Positions 1 through 6,118 of a stretch of 6,318 nt of DNA are shown here, piece by piece. Both the position numbers and the translations under genes were made by a program. The notes under the pieces were generated by a model. The model did not search any database and was not told the origin of the DNA. It saw only the letters and a list, made by a program, of their open reading frames with translations. This stretch comes from Mailhella massiliensis (lineage in GTDB: Bacteria > Desulfobacterota > Desulfovibrionia > Desulfovibrionales > Desulfovibrionaceae): the NCBI RefSeq assembly GCF_020741395.1, contig NZ_DYZA01000102.1:1-6318 (forward strand), written 5' to 3'. The stretch's first letter is position 1; each line of letters opens with the position of its first letter.

Positions 1-26
1 TCATCTTAATTTCATGGGGGAAAAAC

Positions 27-1655
27 ATGGCGTGGACTCAAGTTTATGATCCCGTTGTCAACGAGGTCATCTCCGCATGTATCGCGGCCATACCGCTTAT
101 TATTCTGCTCTACATGCTGGCCATAAAACGCGCCAAGGGGCATGTCGCCGCATTGGCGGGCCTTGCCTCGGCGTTTATCATTGCCGTCATTGTATGGCGC
201 ATGCCCATTGTCACGGCCATAAGCTCCGTGGGACTGGGCGTTGCCAACGGCCTGTTCCCCATTATCTGGATCGTCATTACGGCTGTGTGGGTCTACAACA
301 TGACCGTGGAATCGGGCGAGTTTGAAATCATCAAGGACTCCCTGGCCCGCGTGACGCCCGACCGCCGCCTCCAGACCATCTTCATCGCCTTCGCCTTCGG
401 TTCCTTCCTGGAAGGTACGGCGGGCTTCGGTACCCCCGTGGCCATTACGGCCGCCATGCTCGCGGGGCTCGGCTTCAACCCCATCTACGGCGCAGGCCTC
501 TGCCTCATCGCCAACACCGCGCCCGTGGCCTTCGGCGCTATCGGCGCTCCCGTGCTCACGGCCGCCAGCGTGTCGGGCATGGATCCGAACCTCATCAGCC
601 AGGTGGCGGCGCGCCAGCTTCCCTTCCTTGCCATCATCATCCCCTTCTGGCTCAGCATCGTCATGTGCGGCTTCCGCCGCTCCATGGAAATCCTGCCCGC
701 CATTCTCGTGGCCGGAGTGTGTTTTGCCGGGGCGCAGTTCATCTTCGCCAACTATCACGGCCCCACCCTGCCGGATATCATGTCCGCCATTGCCACCATC
801 GTGGGCCTGCTCGTGCTGCTGCGTTTCTGGAAGCCCGCCTCCATCTTCCGCTTTGCCGAAGATCCGGCCGTGAGCACCGATGGGCCCGGCTATTCCGGCA
901 AGGTCGTGCTGCGCGCATGGGGGCCCTACCTCATCCTCGCCGTCATGGTCTTCCTGTGGGGCCTGCCCCAGTTCAAGGCCGTGCTGAACAGCATTTCCGC
1001 GCCCAGCTTCGCCTGGCCTCTGCTTGACGGCATGGTCAACCGCGCCGCTCCCGTCGTGGCCTCCGAAGCGCCCTATGCCGCAGTCTTCACCTTCGGCTGG
1101 GTGTCTGCGGGCGGTACCGCCATACTGCTTTCCGGCTTCATCGCCGTGCCCCTCATGCCCGGCTATTCCTATGCCAGGGCCGTGAAGTGCTTCTTCACCA
1201 CCCTGCATCAGCTGCGCTTCCCCATCCTCACCATCGCCAGCGTGCTCGGCCTGGCCTTCCTCATGAACTATGCCGGGATGAGCTCCACTCTGGGCCTCGC
1301 CTTCACCAAGTCCGGCAGCTTCTTCCCCTTCTTCGCCCCGCTCATCGGCTGGCTCGGCGTGTTCCTCACCGGTTCCGACACTTCTTCCAACGCCCTGTTC
1401 TGCAGCATGCAGCACACCACCGCCACCGCCGTGGGCATTCCGCCCGAACTCGCCGTGGCCTCCAACGCCGTGGGCGGCGTCACCGGCAAGATGATCTCCC
1501 CCCAGTCCATCAGCGTGGCCACCTCCGCCACCAACATGGTGGGCCAGGAAGGCAACCTGTTCCGCTTCGCCCTAGGGCACAGCATAGCGCTTACGCTCAT
1601 TCTCTGCATCCTGGCCTACTGCCAGGCAGGATTCCTGAGCTGGATGCTTCCGTAA
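27..1655 (+). CDS. lldP: L-lactate permease (LctP/LldP family)
   Basis: Inner-membrane secondary transporter that takes up L-lactate (family members also carry D-lactate or glycolate) with protons; in sulfate reducers it supplies lactate as electron donor. The 542-residue product is close to the usual family length of about 550 and is hydrophobic throughout, consistent with 12-14 membrane helices. Family signatures seen: EGTAGFGTPVAI (129-140), NYAGMSSTLGLAF (414-426), GSDTSSNALF (449-458) and NAVGGVTGKMISPQSISVA (480-498). The ATG at 27 has a GGGGG ribosome site at 16-20, 6 nt upstream, so the gene is complete; its promoter lies left of the window. It is followed by its own terminator, so it is probably the last gene of its unit. 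Lactate-oxidation genes often accompany such permeases but none is visible here. Substrate is inferred from family; lactate versus glycolate cannot be told by eye. Confidence 0.96.
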   Translation: MAWTQVYDPVVNEVISACIAAIPLIILLYMLAIKRAKGHVAALAGLASAFIIAVIVWRMPIVTAISSVGLGVANGLFPIIWIVITAVWVYNMTVESGEFEIIKDSLARVTPDRRLQTIFIAFAFGSFLEGTAGFGTPVAITAAMLAGLGFNPIYGAGLCLIANTAPVAFGAIGAPVLTAASVSGMDPNLISQVAARQLPFLAIIIPFWLSIVMCGFRRSMEILPAILVAGVCFAGAQFIFANYHGPTLPDIMSAIATIVGLLVLLRFWKPASIFRFAEDPAVSTDGPGYSGKVVLRAWGPYLILAVMVFLWGLPQFKAVLNSISAPSFAWPLLDGMVNRAAPVVASEAPYAAVFTFGWVSAGGTAILLSGFIAVPLMPGYSYARAVKCFFTTLHQLRFPILTIASVLGLAFLMNYAGMSSTLGLAFTKSGSFFPFFAPLIGWLGVFLTGSDTSSNALFCSMQHTTATAVGIPPELAVASNAVGGVTGKMISPQSISVATSATNMVGQEGNLFRFALGHSIALTLILCILAYCQAGFLSWMLP

Positions 1656-1666
1656 GAAGGAAGACG

Positions 1667-1693
1667 GGCCCCGCATGAAACTTCATGCGGGCC
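1667..1693 (+). repeat. Hairpin just downstream of lldP
   Basis: Inverted repeat starting 11 nt after the permease stop codon. CCCGCATGA (1670-1678) pairs with TCATGCGGG (1683-1691) around a 4-nt loop, extended by GG/CC (1667-1668 with 1692-1693) past one bulged C. It is not followed by a T-run (only TT), so it is more likely a 3'-end-stabilising or auxiliary structure than the terminator itself. The real terminator begins 3 nt further on. Confidence 0.7.
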
Positions 1694-1695
1694 TT

Positions 1696-1737
1696 GCGGG
1701 AACCGTTCCGGGGGGTCGGGCGGTTCCCGCTCTTTTT
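1696..1737 (+). terminator. Rho-independent terminator of lldP
   Basis: A perfect 10-bp GC-rich stem, GCGGGAACCG (1696-1705) with CGGTTCCCGC (1721-1730), closes a 15-nt loop and is followed directly by TCTTTTT (1731-1737). This is a classic intrinsic terminator on the plus strand. It separates the permease unit from the ahbB promoter that starts 27 nt later. Confidence 0.9.
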
Positions 1738-1763
1738 CCCGGGGCGCGGAAAGCGGCCCTCTC

Positions 1764-1792
1764 TTGCTTCCGGGGCATCCTGCGGCTATACT
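1764..1792 (+). promoter_or_regulatory. Predicted sigma70 promoter of ahbB-hemL
   Basis: TTGCTT (1764-1769) and TATACT (1787-1792) are separated by exactly 17 nt, a good match to -35 and -10 elements. Transcription would start near 1799, giving a leader of about 25 nt before the ahbB ATG. The position fits well: just after the lldP terminator and just before the heme genes. Prediction by motif only. Confidence 0.7.
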
Positions 1793-1813
1793 GCCCGACG
1801 TATTTCATCTTAT

Positions 1814-1817
1814 GGGG
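1814..1817 (+). promoter_or_regulatory. Ribosome binding site deciding the ahbB start
   Basis: GGGG lies 6 nt before the ATG at 1824. The alternative in-frame ATG at 1812 has no purine-rich site before it (upstream bases are TTTCATCTT), and the in-frame TTG at 1764 lies within the predicted -35 element. The site therefore supports translation from 1824. Confidence 0.55.
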
Positions 1818-1823
1818 CTTGCC

Positions 1824-2297
1824 ATGGAATTCACGGAAAAAGAACAGGCCATACTGCGCATCGTGCAGAAAAACATTCCCGATACGCTCACCCCGTATGC
1901 GGACATTGCCGCCGCTGCGGGGAGCACGGAAGAAGAGGTGCTGGAACTTCTTTCGCGCCTCAAGGCATCGGGAGCCATACGCCGCTTCGGGGCCAGCATC
2001 AAACATCAGCGCACGGGCTGGGCGCACAACGCCATGGTGGCCTGGATCGTTTCCCCGGAAGACGTGGAGGAAGCCGGGTGCAGGGCTGCGGAGCACCCGC
2101 GCATATCCCATTGCTATTACCGCCCGAGCCGCTACCCGGCATGGCCGTATACCTTCTACACCATGATTCACGGCAAAAGCGAACAGGATTGCCTGGACGT
2201 GGTGGAAGAGCTGCGCCGCACAACCTCCCTCCATGACTGCATGGTGCTCGAAAGCCTGAAAGAACTGAAAAAAATTTCCATGACGTACTTTGCGTAG
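1824..2297 (+). CDS. ahbB: Siroheme decarboxylase, AhbB-type subunit
   Basis: Cytoplasmic enzyme subunit of the siroheme-dependent heme pathway. With AhbA it removes carboxyl groups from the acetate side chains of siroheme to give 12,18-didecarboxysiroheme. The 157-residue product has the Lrp/AsnC-like fold of this family: an N-terminal winged-helix region (about 5-53, with YADIAAAAG and RLKASGAIRRFGA) and a C-terminal alpha/beta domain (about 68-155). Features I associate with the AhbB (beta) type are RRFGASIKH (53-61), NAMVAWIV (69-76), ISHCYYRP (94-101), WPYTFYTMIHG (107-117) and a LKELKK stretch near the end. H96 and H116 are candidate siroheme or active-site residues by family position. 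It was long misannotated as an AsnC regulator. hemL follows after 18 nt, so the two are very likely co-transcribed. AhbA, the partner, is not in the window. AhbB rather than AhbA is my reading of remembered motifs. Confidence 0.87.
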   Translation: MEFTEKEQAILRIVQKNIPDTLTPYADIAAAAGSTEEEVLELLSRLKASGAIRRFGASIKHQRTGWAHNAMVAWIVSPEDVEEAGCRAAEHPRISHCYYRPSRYPAWPYTFYTMIHGKSEQDCLDVVEELRRTTSLHDCMVLESLKELKKISMTYFA

Positions 2298-2315
2298 CCG
2301 CAACAGGAGCAAGAT

Positions 2316-3590
2316 ATGAATACCCAGCGTTCCCATGAGCTTTTCGTTCACGCCCAGAACATCATTCCCGGCGGCGTGAACAGCCCCGTCCGCGCCTGCC
2401 GCAATGTACACGCCGAGCCGCTGTTCATTGCCGAAGCCAGAGGTTCGCATCTGAGGACCGTCGACGGAGAGGACTTCATTGACTTCCTCGGCTCCTGGGG
2501 GCCCATGCTGGTGGGGCATGCCAACCCGGGGGTATCGGAGGCAATCTGCCGGGCCGCCCTGCGGGGTACGAGCTACGGCGCCCCCTGTGAGGATGAAGTG
2601 CGCCTTGCCGAGAAAGTATGCGAGGCCCTGCCCTCCGTGGAGATGGTGCGCATGGTGAACTCCGGCACCGAGGCCACCATGAGCGCCCTGCGCCTTGCGC
2701 GCGGTGTGACCGGCCGCAACAAGATGATCAAGTTCATCGGCGGCTATCACGGCCATGGCGACGCCTTTCTTGCCAGCGCCGGTTCCGGCGTGGCCACGTT
2801 CTCCATTCCCGGCACGCCCGGAGTGCCGGCGAGCACCGTGGCCGACACCCTGCTCGCCCCCTACAACGACCTTGAGGCCGTCAAGGCCCTGTTCGAGGCC
2901 TGGCCCGATGAGATAGCCGCGCTCTTTGTGGAGCCTGTGGCCGGAAACATGGGCCTCATGCTGCCTCAGCCCGGCTTTCTGCAGGGCCTGAGGGAACTGT
3001 GCACAAAGTACGGTGCGCTTCTCGTATTTGACGAAGTCATCACCGGCTTCCGCCTCTCCTACGGCGGTGCGCAGGAACGCTTCGGTATCATGCCCGACCT
3101 CACCACCTTCGGGAAAATCATCGGCGGCGGCCTGCCTGTGGGCGCCTACGGCGGCAAAGCCGAGATCATGCGCCACATCGCGCCGGAAGGGGAAGTCTAT
3201 CAGGCAGGGACCTTGTCGGGCAATCCGCTGGCCATGGCCGCGGGTCTCGCTACCCTCAATATTCTGAAAGACGCCGACTACGCAGGGCTGGAAAGCCGCG
3301 TCCACAACTTCGTCGTGGAGCTTGAGCAAATCCTGAAGGCAAAGGGAGTCCCCGTCCAGATCCCGCATATCGCCTCCCTGTTCACCGTATACTTCACCGA
3401 TGCCCCGCTTCTGGATTTCGCAAGCGTGCAGACCACCGACCAGACGCTGTTTGAAAGCTTCTACAAGCAGATGCGCGAACAGGGCATCTTCATGGCGCCT
3501 TCGGCCTTTGAAGCCAACATGCTTTCCTTCGCCCACGGCGATGAGGACTTTGCCCGGGCGCTGGAAGCCGCAACCCATGTGAAGTTCTAA
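2316..3590 (+). CDS. hemL: Glutamate-1-semialdehyde 2,1-aminomutase
   Basis: Cytoplasmic PLP enzyme of the C5 pathway; it isomerises glutamate-1-semialdehyde (made by HemA) to 5-aminolevulinate, the precursor of siroheme, heme and corrinoids. The 424-residue length is normal. Class-III aminotransferase motifs are in order: IIPGGVNSPVRA (16-27), NSGTEATMSALRLAR (115-129), GGYHGHGDAFLASAGSG (142-158, typical of HemL), VFDEVITGFR (237-246, with the PLP-binding D239), and TTFGKIIGGGLPVGAYGG (263-280), in which K267 is the predicted Schiff-base lysine. NPLAMAAG occurs further on, also typical. The ATG at 2316 has AGGAG at 2305-2309, 6 nt upstream. It is the second gene after the promoter at 1764. 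All catalytic residues I can check are present. Confidence 0.97.
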   Translation: MNTQRSHELFVHAQNIIPGGVNSPVRACRNVHAEPLFIAEARGSHLRTVDGEDFIDFLGSWGPMLVGHANPGVSEAICRAALRGTSYGAPCEDEVRLAEKVCEALPSVEMVRMVNSGTEATMSALRLARGVTGRNKMIKFIGGYHGHGDAFLASAGSGVATFSIPGTPGVPASTVADTLLAPYNDLEAVKALFEAWPDEIAALFVEPVAGNMGLMLPQPGFLQGLRELCTKYGALLVFDEVITGFRLSYGGAQERFGIMPDLTTFGKIIGGGLPVGAYGGKAEIMRHIAPEGEVYQAGTLSGNPLAMAAGLATLNILKDADYAGLESRVHNFVVELEQILKAKGVPVQIPHIASLFTVYFTDAPLLDFASVQTTDQTLFESFYKQMREQGIFMAPSAFEANMLSFAHGDEDFARALEAATHVKF

Positions 3591-3868
3591 GGAAACATAA
3601 GAACTGCAGGGAAGAGAGCGTGCGGAGCTGTTCCTCCCCGGACAGAAGAAACCTTTCCCTGCCGCATCCGAAGCCTTCAAGGTAATGCCGCTCAGCGCCC
3701 TGGTCTGGAAAACGCTCCCGGCCCGTCTTGCGGAGCAACGCATGGCGCTCATGGAAAAGAAAGACGTCCGGCTCATGGGTTGCAAGGCTCTGAGCAAAAG
3801 ACATGGCCTGTCCCGGGCACTGCGCTGTCGTGCCCGCCCTCTCTTCCACATCCGGGAGAGTCCAAAGG
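3591..3868 (+). other. 278-nt spacer after hemL, no convincing gene
   Basis: I see no supported coding region here on either strand. It contains an inverted repeat, GCAGGGAA (3606-3613) with TTCCCTGC (3655-3662), enclosing a smaller stem CTGTTC (3628-3633) with GGACAG (3640-3645, one G-T pair). There is no T-run after it, so it does not look like an intrinsic terminator. No promoter good enough to report was found, so the small gene at 3869 may depend on readthrough from hemL. The spacer ends in the GGGAGAG ribosome site (3854-3860) of that gene. Confidence 0.5.
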
Positions 3869-4042
3869 ATGAAAGGATTTTTGTTCGCCATATTCGCGCT
3901 TGCGGCGCTCGCCCTGCTTGTCGGAAGAGCCGGCTGGATAAGGGAGTATCCGACGCACCCGAAAAGAACGCTTCTCATCGCAGCCCTTGCGGGGCTCGTG
4001 CTCGCGTTCTGGATACTGCATCACTGGTATCATCACTTCTGA
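3869..4042 (+). CDS. Small two-helix membrane protein, function unknown
   Basis: A 57-residue hypothetical protein; I do not recognise the family. It has two hydrophobic segments, about residues 3-19 (GFLFAIFALAALALLVG) and 36-52 (LIAALAGLVLAFWI), joined by a basic loop with WIREYPTHPKR, and ends in an aromatic, histidine-rich tail (HHWYHHF). The basic residues sit in the connecting loop, which suggests a cytoplasmic loop with both ends outward, though K2 is also basic. The ATG at 3869 has GGGAGAG (3854-3860) 8 nt upstream. An in-frame ATG at 3803 would add 22 residues of unlikely composition and has no such site. It lies between the hemL spacer and a strong terminator, so it is in a transcribed position. 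The ribosome site, the hydrophobic pattern and the terminator 21 nt after the stop are the case for a real gene. Confidence 0.62.
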   Translation: MKGFLFAIFALAALALLVGRAGWIREYPTHPKRTLLIAALAGLVLAFWILHHWYHHF

Positions 4043-4062
4043 AATCCATGCACATTTCATAG

Positions 4063-4113
4063 AAAAAGACCGGAAAACAGGCGGTAAACAAGGCCTGTCT
4101 TCCGGTCTTTTTT
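4063..4113. terminator. Bidirectional intrinsic terminator between convergent genes
   Basis: AAAAAGACCGGAA (4063-4075) pairs perfectly with TTCCGGTCTTTTT (4100-4112), a 13-bp outer stem. The inner part adds ACAGGC (4077-4082) with GCCTGT (4093-4098). The plus-strand transcript ends in TTTTTT (4108-4113) and the minus-strand transcript in TTTTT (from 4067 to 4063). The hairpin therefore suits both the plus-strand unit ending at 4042 and the minus-strand carboxypeptidase ending at 4125. Confidence 0.92.
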
Positions 4114-4124
4114 CTTCCCTTTGC

Positions 4125-5117
4125 TCAATGTTTCGACTTCTTCCTTGTGGACTGACGCTTGTCCGCTGCAGCCGATTTTCTGGCCGGGGCCTTGCTTTTT
4201 TTCACCTTCTTCTGTGCAGGAACAGCAGATTTCTTGAGCTGTGCGGCCTGTTTCTGAGAAACGCCAAGCTCGGCAATGGCGCTGCTTTTCTTCTTGGATA
4301 CGGCGGCGAAGCCCGCGTTGAGCAGGCGGCGGGCCTCCGCCGCGCGCACGCCTGTATTGGGTGCGCCCAGAATGACGGCGATGAGCTTGTGGCCGTTCCT
4401 GCGGGCGGTGGCGATGATATTGTACCCCGCCGCCGTGACCCAGCCCGTTTTCAGGCCGTCCAGCCCCTGGTAGGAACCCACCAGCGGATTATGGTTGGGT
4501 TCCCTGTGGCCGTTGTGGGTGACGGAACGCGCGAGGTGATAGCGCCGTGCGATGGGGTAATGGGCCTGATAGGCGCGGGCCATTTTGAGCATGTCCCGCG
4601 CCGTGGTGACCTGCCCCTTGGCGGGCAGGCCGTGCACATTGACGAAACGGGTGTTCTTCATGCCGAGGCGGCGAGCCAGAGCATTCATGCGAGTCACAAA
4701 AGCGGCTGAGGAACCGGCCACATGCTCGGCCACAGCCACGCTGGCATCGTTGCCCGAAGCAACGGCCATTCCGTAGAAAAGCTTATCGAGCGTGAGCTTA
4801 TCTCCCGCACGCAGTCCGAAACGGGATCCTCCGGTACGGGCCGCGTTGGCGCTTACCTTCACCACTTTGTTGTAATCCGTCTTCCTTGCGCTGATGGCGT
4901 TCATGGCCACATACATGGAAATGACCTTGGTCAGGGAGGCCGGGGGGATCTTCATGTCCGCCCGCTGCTCATAGAGGATGCGCCCGGTCGTCACGTCCAT
5001 GAGAATAGCGCTTTTGGCGTTGATAGGCCCCGCCTGGGCGGCCACGGCGCAGAGAAGGCAGCAGAGAAGGAAAAAAACAAGGATGCGGAAGGGAGAAGGA
5101 AGGCGACGCATGGGCAT
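4125..5117 (-). CDS. D-alanyl-D-alanine carboxypeptidase, S11 family, with lysine-rich tail
   Basis: Exported low-molecular-weight penicillin-binding protein that trims the terminal D-Ala from peptidoglycan pentapeptides. The 330-residue product begins with a signal peptide: basic MPMRR, hydrophobic core about 11-25, likely cleavage after AQA (29). All three serine DD-peptidase motifs are present: SLTK (61-64, catalytic S61), SGN (121-123) and KTG (223-225). The catalytic domain runs to about 274. After it there is no recognisable PBP5 C-terminal domain or amphipathic membrane anchor; instead residues 275-330 hold 16 Lys and 3 Arg against 2 acidic residues. The start at 5117 has AGGA (minus strand, 5127-5124) 6 nt upstream; the frame is open to 5288, but that extension lacks a signal sequence. 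The gene appears to be transcribed alone. It is dacA/dacC/dacD-like, but I cannot choose a symbol. Family certain, exact physiological role inferred. Confidence 0.94.
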   Translation of the reverse strand: MPMRRLPSPFRILVFFLLCCLLCAVAAQAGPINAKSAILMDVTTGRILYEQRADMKIPPASLTKVISMYVAMNAISARKTDYNKVVKVSANAARTGGSRFGLRAGDKLTLDKLFYGMAVASGNDASVAVAEHVAGSSAAFVTRMNALARRLGMKNTRFVNVHGLPAKGQVTTARDMLKMARAYQAHYPIARRYHLARSVTHNGHREPNHNPLVGSYQGLDGLKTGWVTAAGYNIIATARRNGHKLIAVILGAPNTGVRAAEARRLLNAGFAAVSKKKSSAIAELGVSQKQAAQLKKSAVPAQKKVKKSKAPARKSAAADKRQSTRKKSKH

Positions 5118-5123
5118 GGTGAT

Positions 5124-5127
5124 TCCT
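5124..5127 (-). promoter_or_regulatory. Ribosome binding site deciding the carboxypeptidase start
   Basis: AGGA on the minus strand, 6 nt before the ATG at 5117. A second in-frame ATG at 5111 would have a spacing of 12 nt, so 5117 is preferred. Either start keeps the signal peptide. Confidence 0.6.
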
Positions 5128-5236
5128 GAGAAGTGAAATTGCGCCTTCCAGACCGCGGCTTCCAAGGAAACGGAGGTGGGCGGCACGGCCCCCCGGGCCA
5201 AGGCTCCGGGGAGGGGGTGGGGAGCACCTTGTGAAT

Positions 5237-5265
5237 TTTTTAGACAATTTTTCTCACGGCGGCAA
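5237..5265 (-). promoter_or_regulatory. Possible sigma70 promoter of the carboxypeptidase gene
   Basis: On the minus strand TTGCCG (5265-5260) and TAAAAA (5242-5237) are 17 nt apart, each matching four of six consensus positions. Transcription would start near 5230. This is a moderate match in an otherwise GC-rich leader, and the A/T-rich patch stands out locally. Confidence 0.4.
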
Positions 5266-5360
5266 GCCTGCAACGCTTTTTGAAACAATTAACCTGGAAT
5301 GCGCCGAGCCCCCACTCTTCTACCCGTAAAAGTACCCGCCATATGCCGGAAACAACGCTT

Positions 5361-5390
5361 AAGAAGCGGCCCGTACAGAGACGGGCCGCT
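5361..5390 (-). terminator. Hairpin terminator of the FmdE-like gene
   Basis: A perfect 10-bp stem, AGCGGCCCGT (5365-5374) with ACGGGCCGCT (5381-5390), with a 6-nt loop. On the minus strand it is followed by TCTT, a short imperfect T-run. It begins 35 nt after the stop codon of the gene ending at 5426, in the right orientation. Confidence 0.72.
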
Positions 5391-5425
5391 CCCAAGGATT
5401 TGCCGCATCAAGGCCCCTTGCAAAG

Positions 5426-6022
5426 CTACGCTTTCCCCAGCATCCGCACAGCGGGCAGATGCGGCATGTACGGAGAATGTCCGGCACAGGCACGGCACAA
5501 AGGCCCCATCCCCACGGGGTGCGCCTCCCCGCATGAAATGCAGGCAACCATGGCTTCCCGGGGCGACTCTTCCAAAAAAACACCCTTCAGCTGCACGGCG
5601 GAAGCAGAAAGGATGGAAATACCCGCTCTACGTATTTCATGCTCCAGCCTCACCAGATCCTTCTCGTCCCCGCGCTCTTCTCCCATGGCCCAGCGCCGGA
5701 TATGGGGCCAGCCTGCGGTTTTCGCCATATCAAGGTGCACTCGCACGCCCCTGCCCCCCTGTACCCGATACAGCGTGAGCGCGAAACGCCCGAGGTCGAA
5801 CATGTGCAGCCGCCCGTTACCAACGGTACAAGGCGTAAGCAACTGCACGGCATCCGGCAGATCGCGGCAGCTTTCGCACAGGGCATGATAATGCTGCGTC
5901 CTACCCATGGTATGAAGGGCCAGTTCCACCATGGAGGCTCCTATCATCAGTCCGGGGGAGGCACATCCATGGAATTCGCGGGCTTTTTCCAGAAAATCGT
6001 CGTAAGAAAAGAATACTATCAT
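5426..6022 (-). CDS. FmdE-family (formylmethanofuran dehydrogenase subunit E-like) protein
   Basis: Probable cytoplasmic metal-binding protein of the FmdE family, 198 residues. In methanogens FmdE is encoded with the Mo/W formylmethanofuran dehydrogenase; in sulfate reducers the role is not established. Visible features: SYDDFLEKAREFHG (6-19), the glycine-rich loop FHGCASPGLMIG (17-28), C49 and C52, DAVQLLTPCTVGNG (57-70, containing C65), a FDLGRFALTLY stretch (75-85), and a C-terminal zinc-ribbon-like CISC...CRAC (C161, C164, C176, C179). The usual HGHxCPG motif of canonical FmdE reads HGCASPG here. The start is uncertain: ATG at 6022 gives the N-terminus expected for the family but has no clear ribosome site; an in-frame TTG at 6058 adds 12 residues and lies 10 nt after AAGGAAGG. 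No methanofuran enzymes are nearby. Family assignment is good; function is not known. Confidence 0.82.
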   Translation of the reverse strand: MIVFFSYDDFLEKAREFHGCASPGLMIGASMVELALHTMGRTQHYHALCESCRDLPDAVQLLTPCTVGNGRLHMFDLGRFALTLYRVQGGRGVRVHLDMAKTAGWPHIRRWAMGEERGDEKDLVRLEHEIRRAGISILSASAVQLKGVFLEESPREAMVACISCGEAHPVGMGPLCRACAGHSPYMPHLPAVRMLGKA

Positions 6023-6118
6023 GGGTGCTGCACTCGTGTTGAAGTTCGGCCGGGACAATATGTACGGGCCTTCCTTCCGTTTTAAAGCGCCTCAACCGCT
6101 TTGTGTATGATAGAGCGT

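Larger units (their letters stand above)
5118..5425 (-). other. 308-nt intergenic region upstream of the carboxypeptidase
   Basis: No gene is supported here. From right to left on the minus strand it holds the hairpin terminator of the FmdE-like gene (5390-5361), a possible promoter (5265-5237), and a leader of about 110 nt that is very C-rich in the RNA sense. On the plus strand this leader shows GGG (5195-5197), GGGG (5208-5211), GGGGG (5213-5217) and GGGG (5219-5222). Confidence 0.6.

Noticed and set aside
12..1415. A 467-residue open frame on the minus strand opposite lldP
   Set aside because: Its translation is rich in Gly, His, Glu and Ala with no fold-like pattern, as expected for a mirror of a GC-rich gene, and the plus strand clearly encodes LldP.
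1764..1823. Longer ahbB starting at the in-frame TTG at 1764
   Set aside because: The extension coincides with the predicted -35 and -10 elements and has no ribosome site; the ATG at 1824 has GGGG 6 nt upstream and gives the expected family N-terminus.
1683..3851. A 722-residue open frame on the minus strand opposite ahbB and hemL
   Set aside because: It is antisense to two well-supported genes over nearly its full length and crosses the terminator and promoter between units. Its composition is that of a codon-bias shadow.
3803..3868. Upstream start for the small membrane protein
   Set aside because: The added 22 residues are not hydrophobic or otherwise plausible, and the ribosome site at 3854-3860 fits the ATG at 3869.
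3685..4062. A 125-residue plus-strand open frame overlapping the small membrane gene
   Set aside because: The only purine run (AAGG) is 2 nt from its ATG, too close to serve; the product is rich in Arg, Cys and Ser without a recognisable pattern; and it overlaps the better-supported hydrophobic protein in another frame.
5118..5288. N-terminal extension of the carboxypeptidase to 5288
   Set aside because: It would bury the signal peptide 57 residues into the protein and run through the leader and promoter region. AGGA at 5127-5124 fits the 5117 start.
6023..6058. TTG start at 6058 for the FmdE-like gene
   Set aside because: Kept only as an alternative: the 12 added residues do not resemble the family N-terminus and the spacing of 10 nt to AAGGAAGG is long. 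It cannot be excluded, because the ATG at 6022 lacks a clear ribosome site.
6106..6111. Plus-strand TATGAT as a promoter for an antisense RNA ending at the 6196-6237 hairpin
   Set aside because: No acceptable -35 element lies at 16-18 nt, and the hairpin has no T-run on the plus strand.
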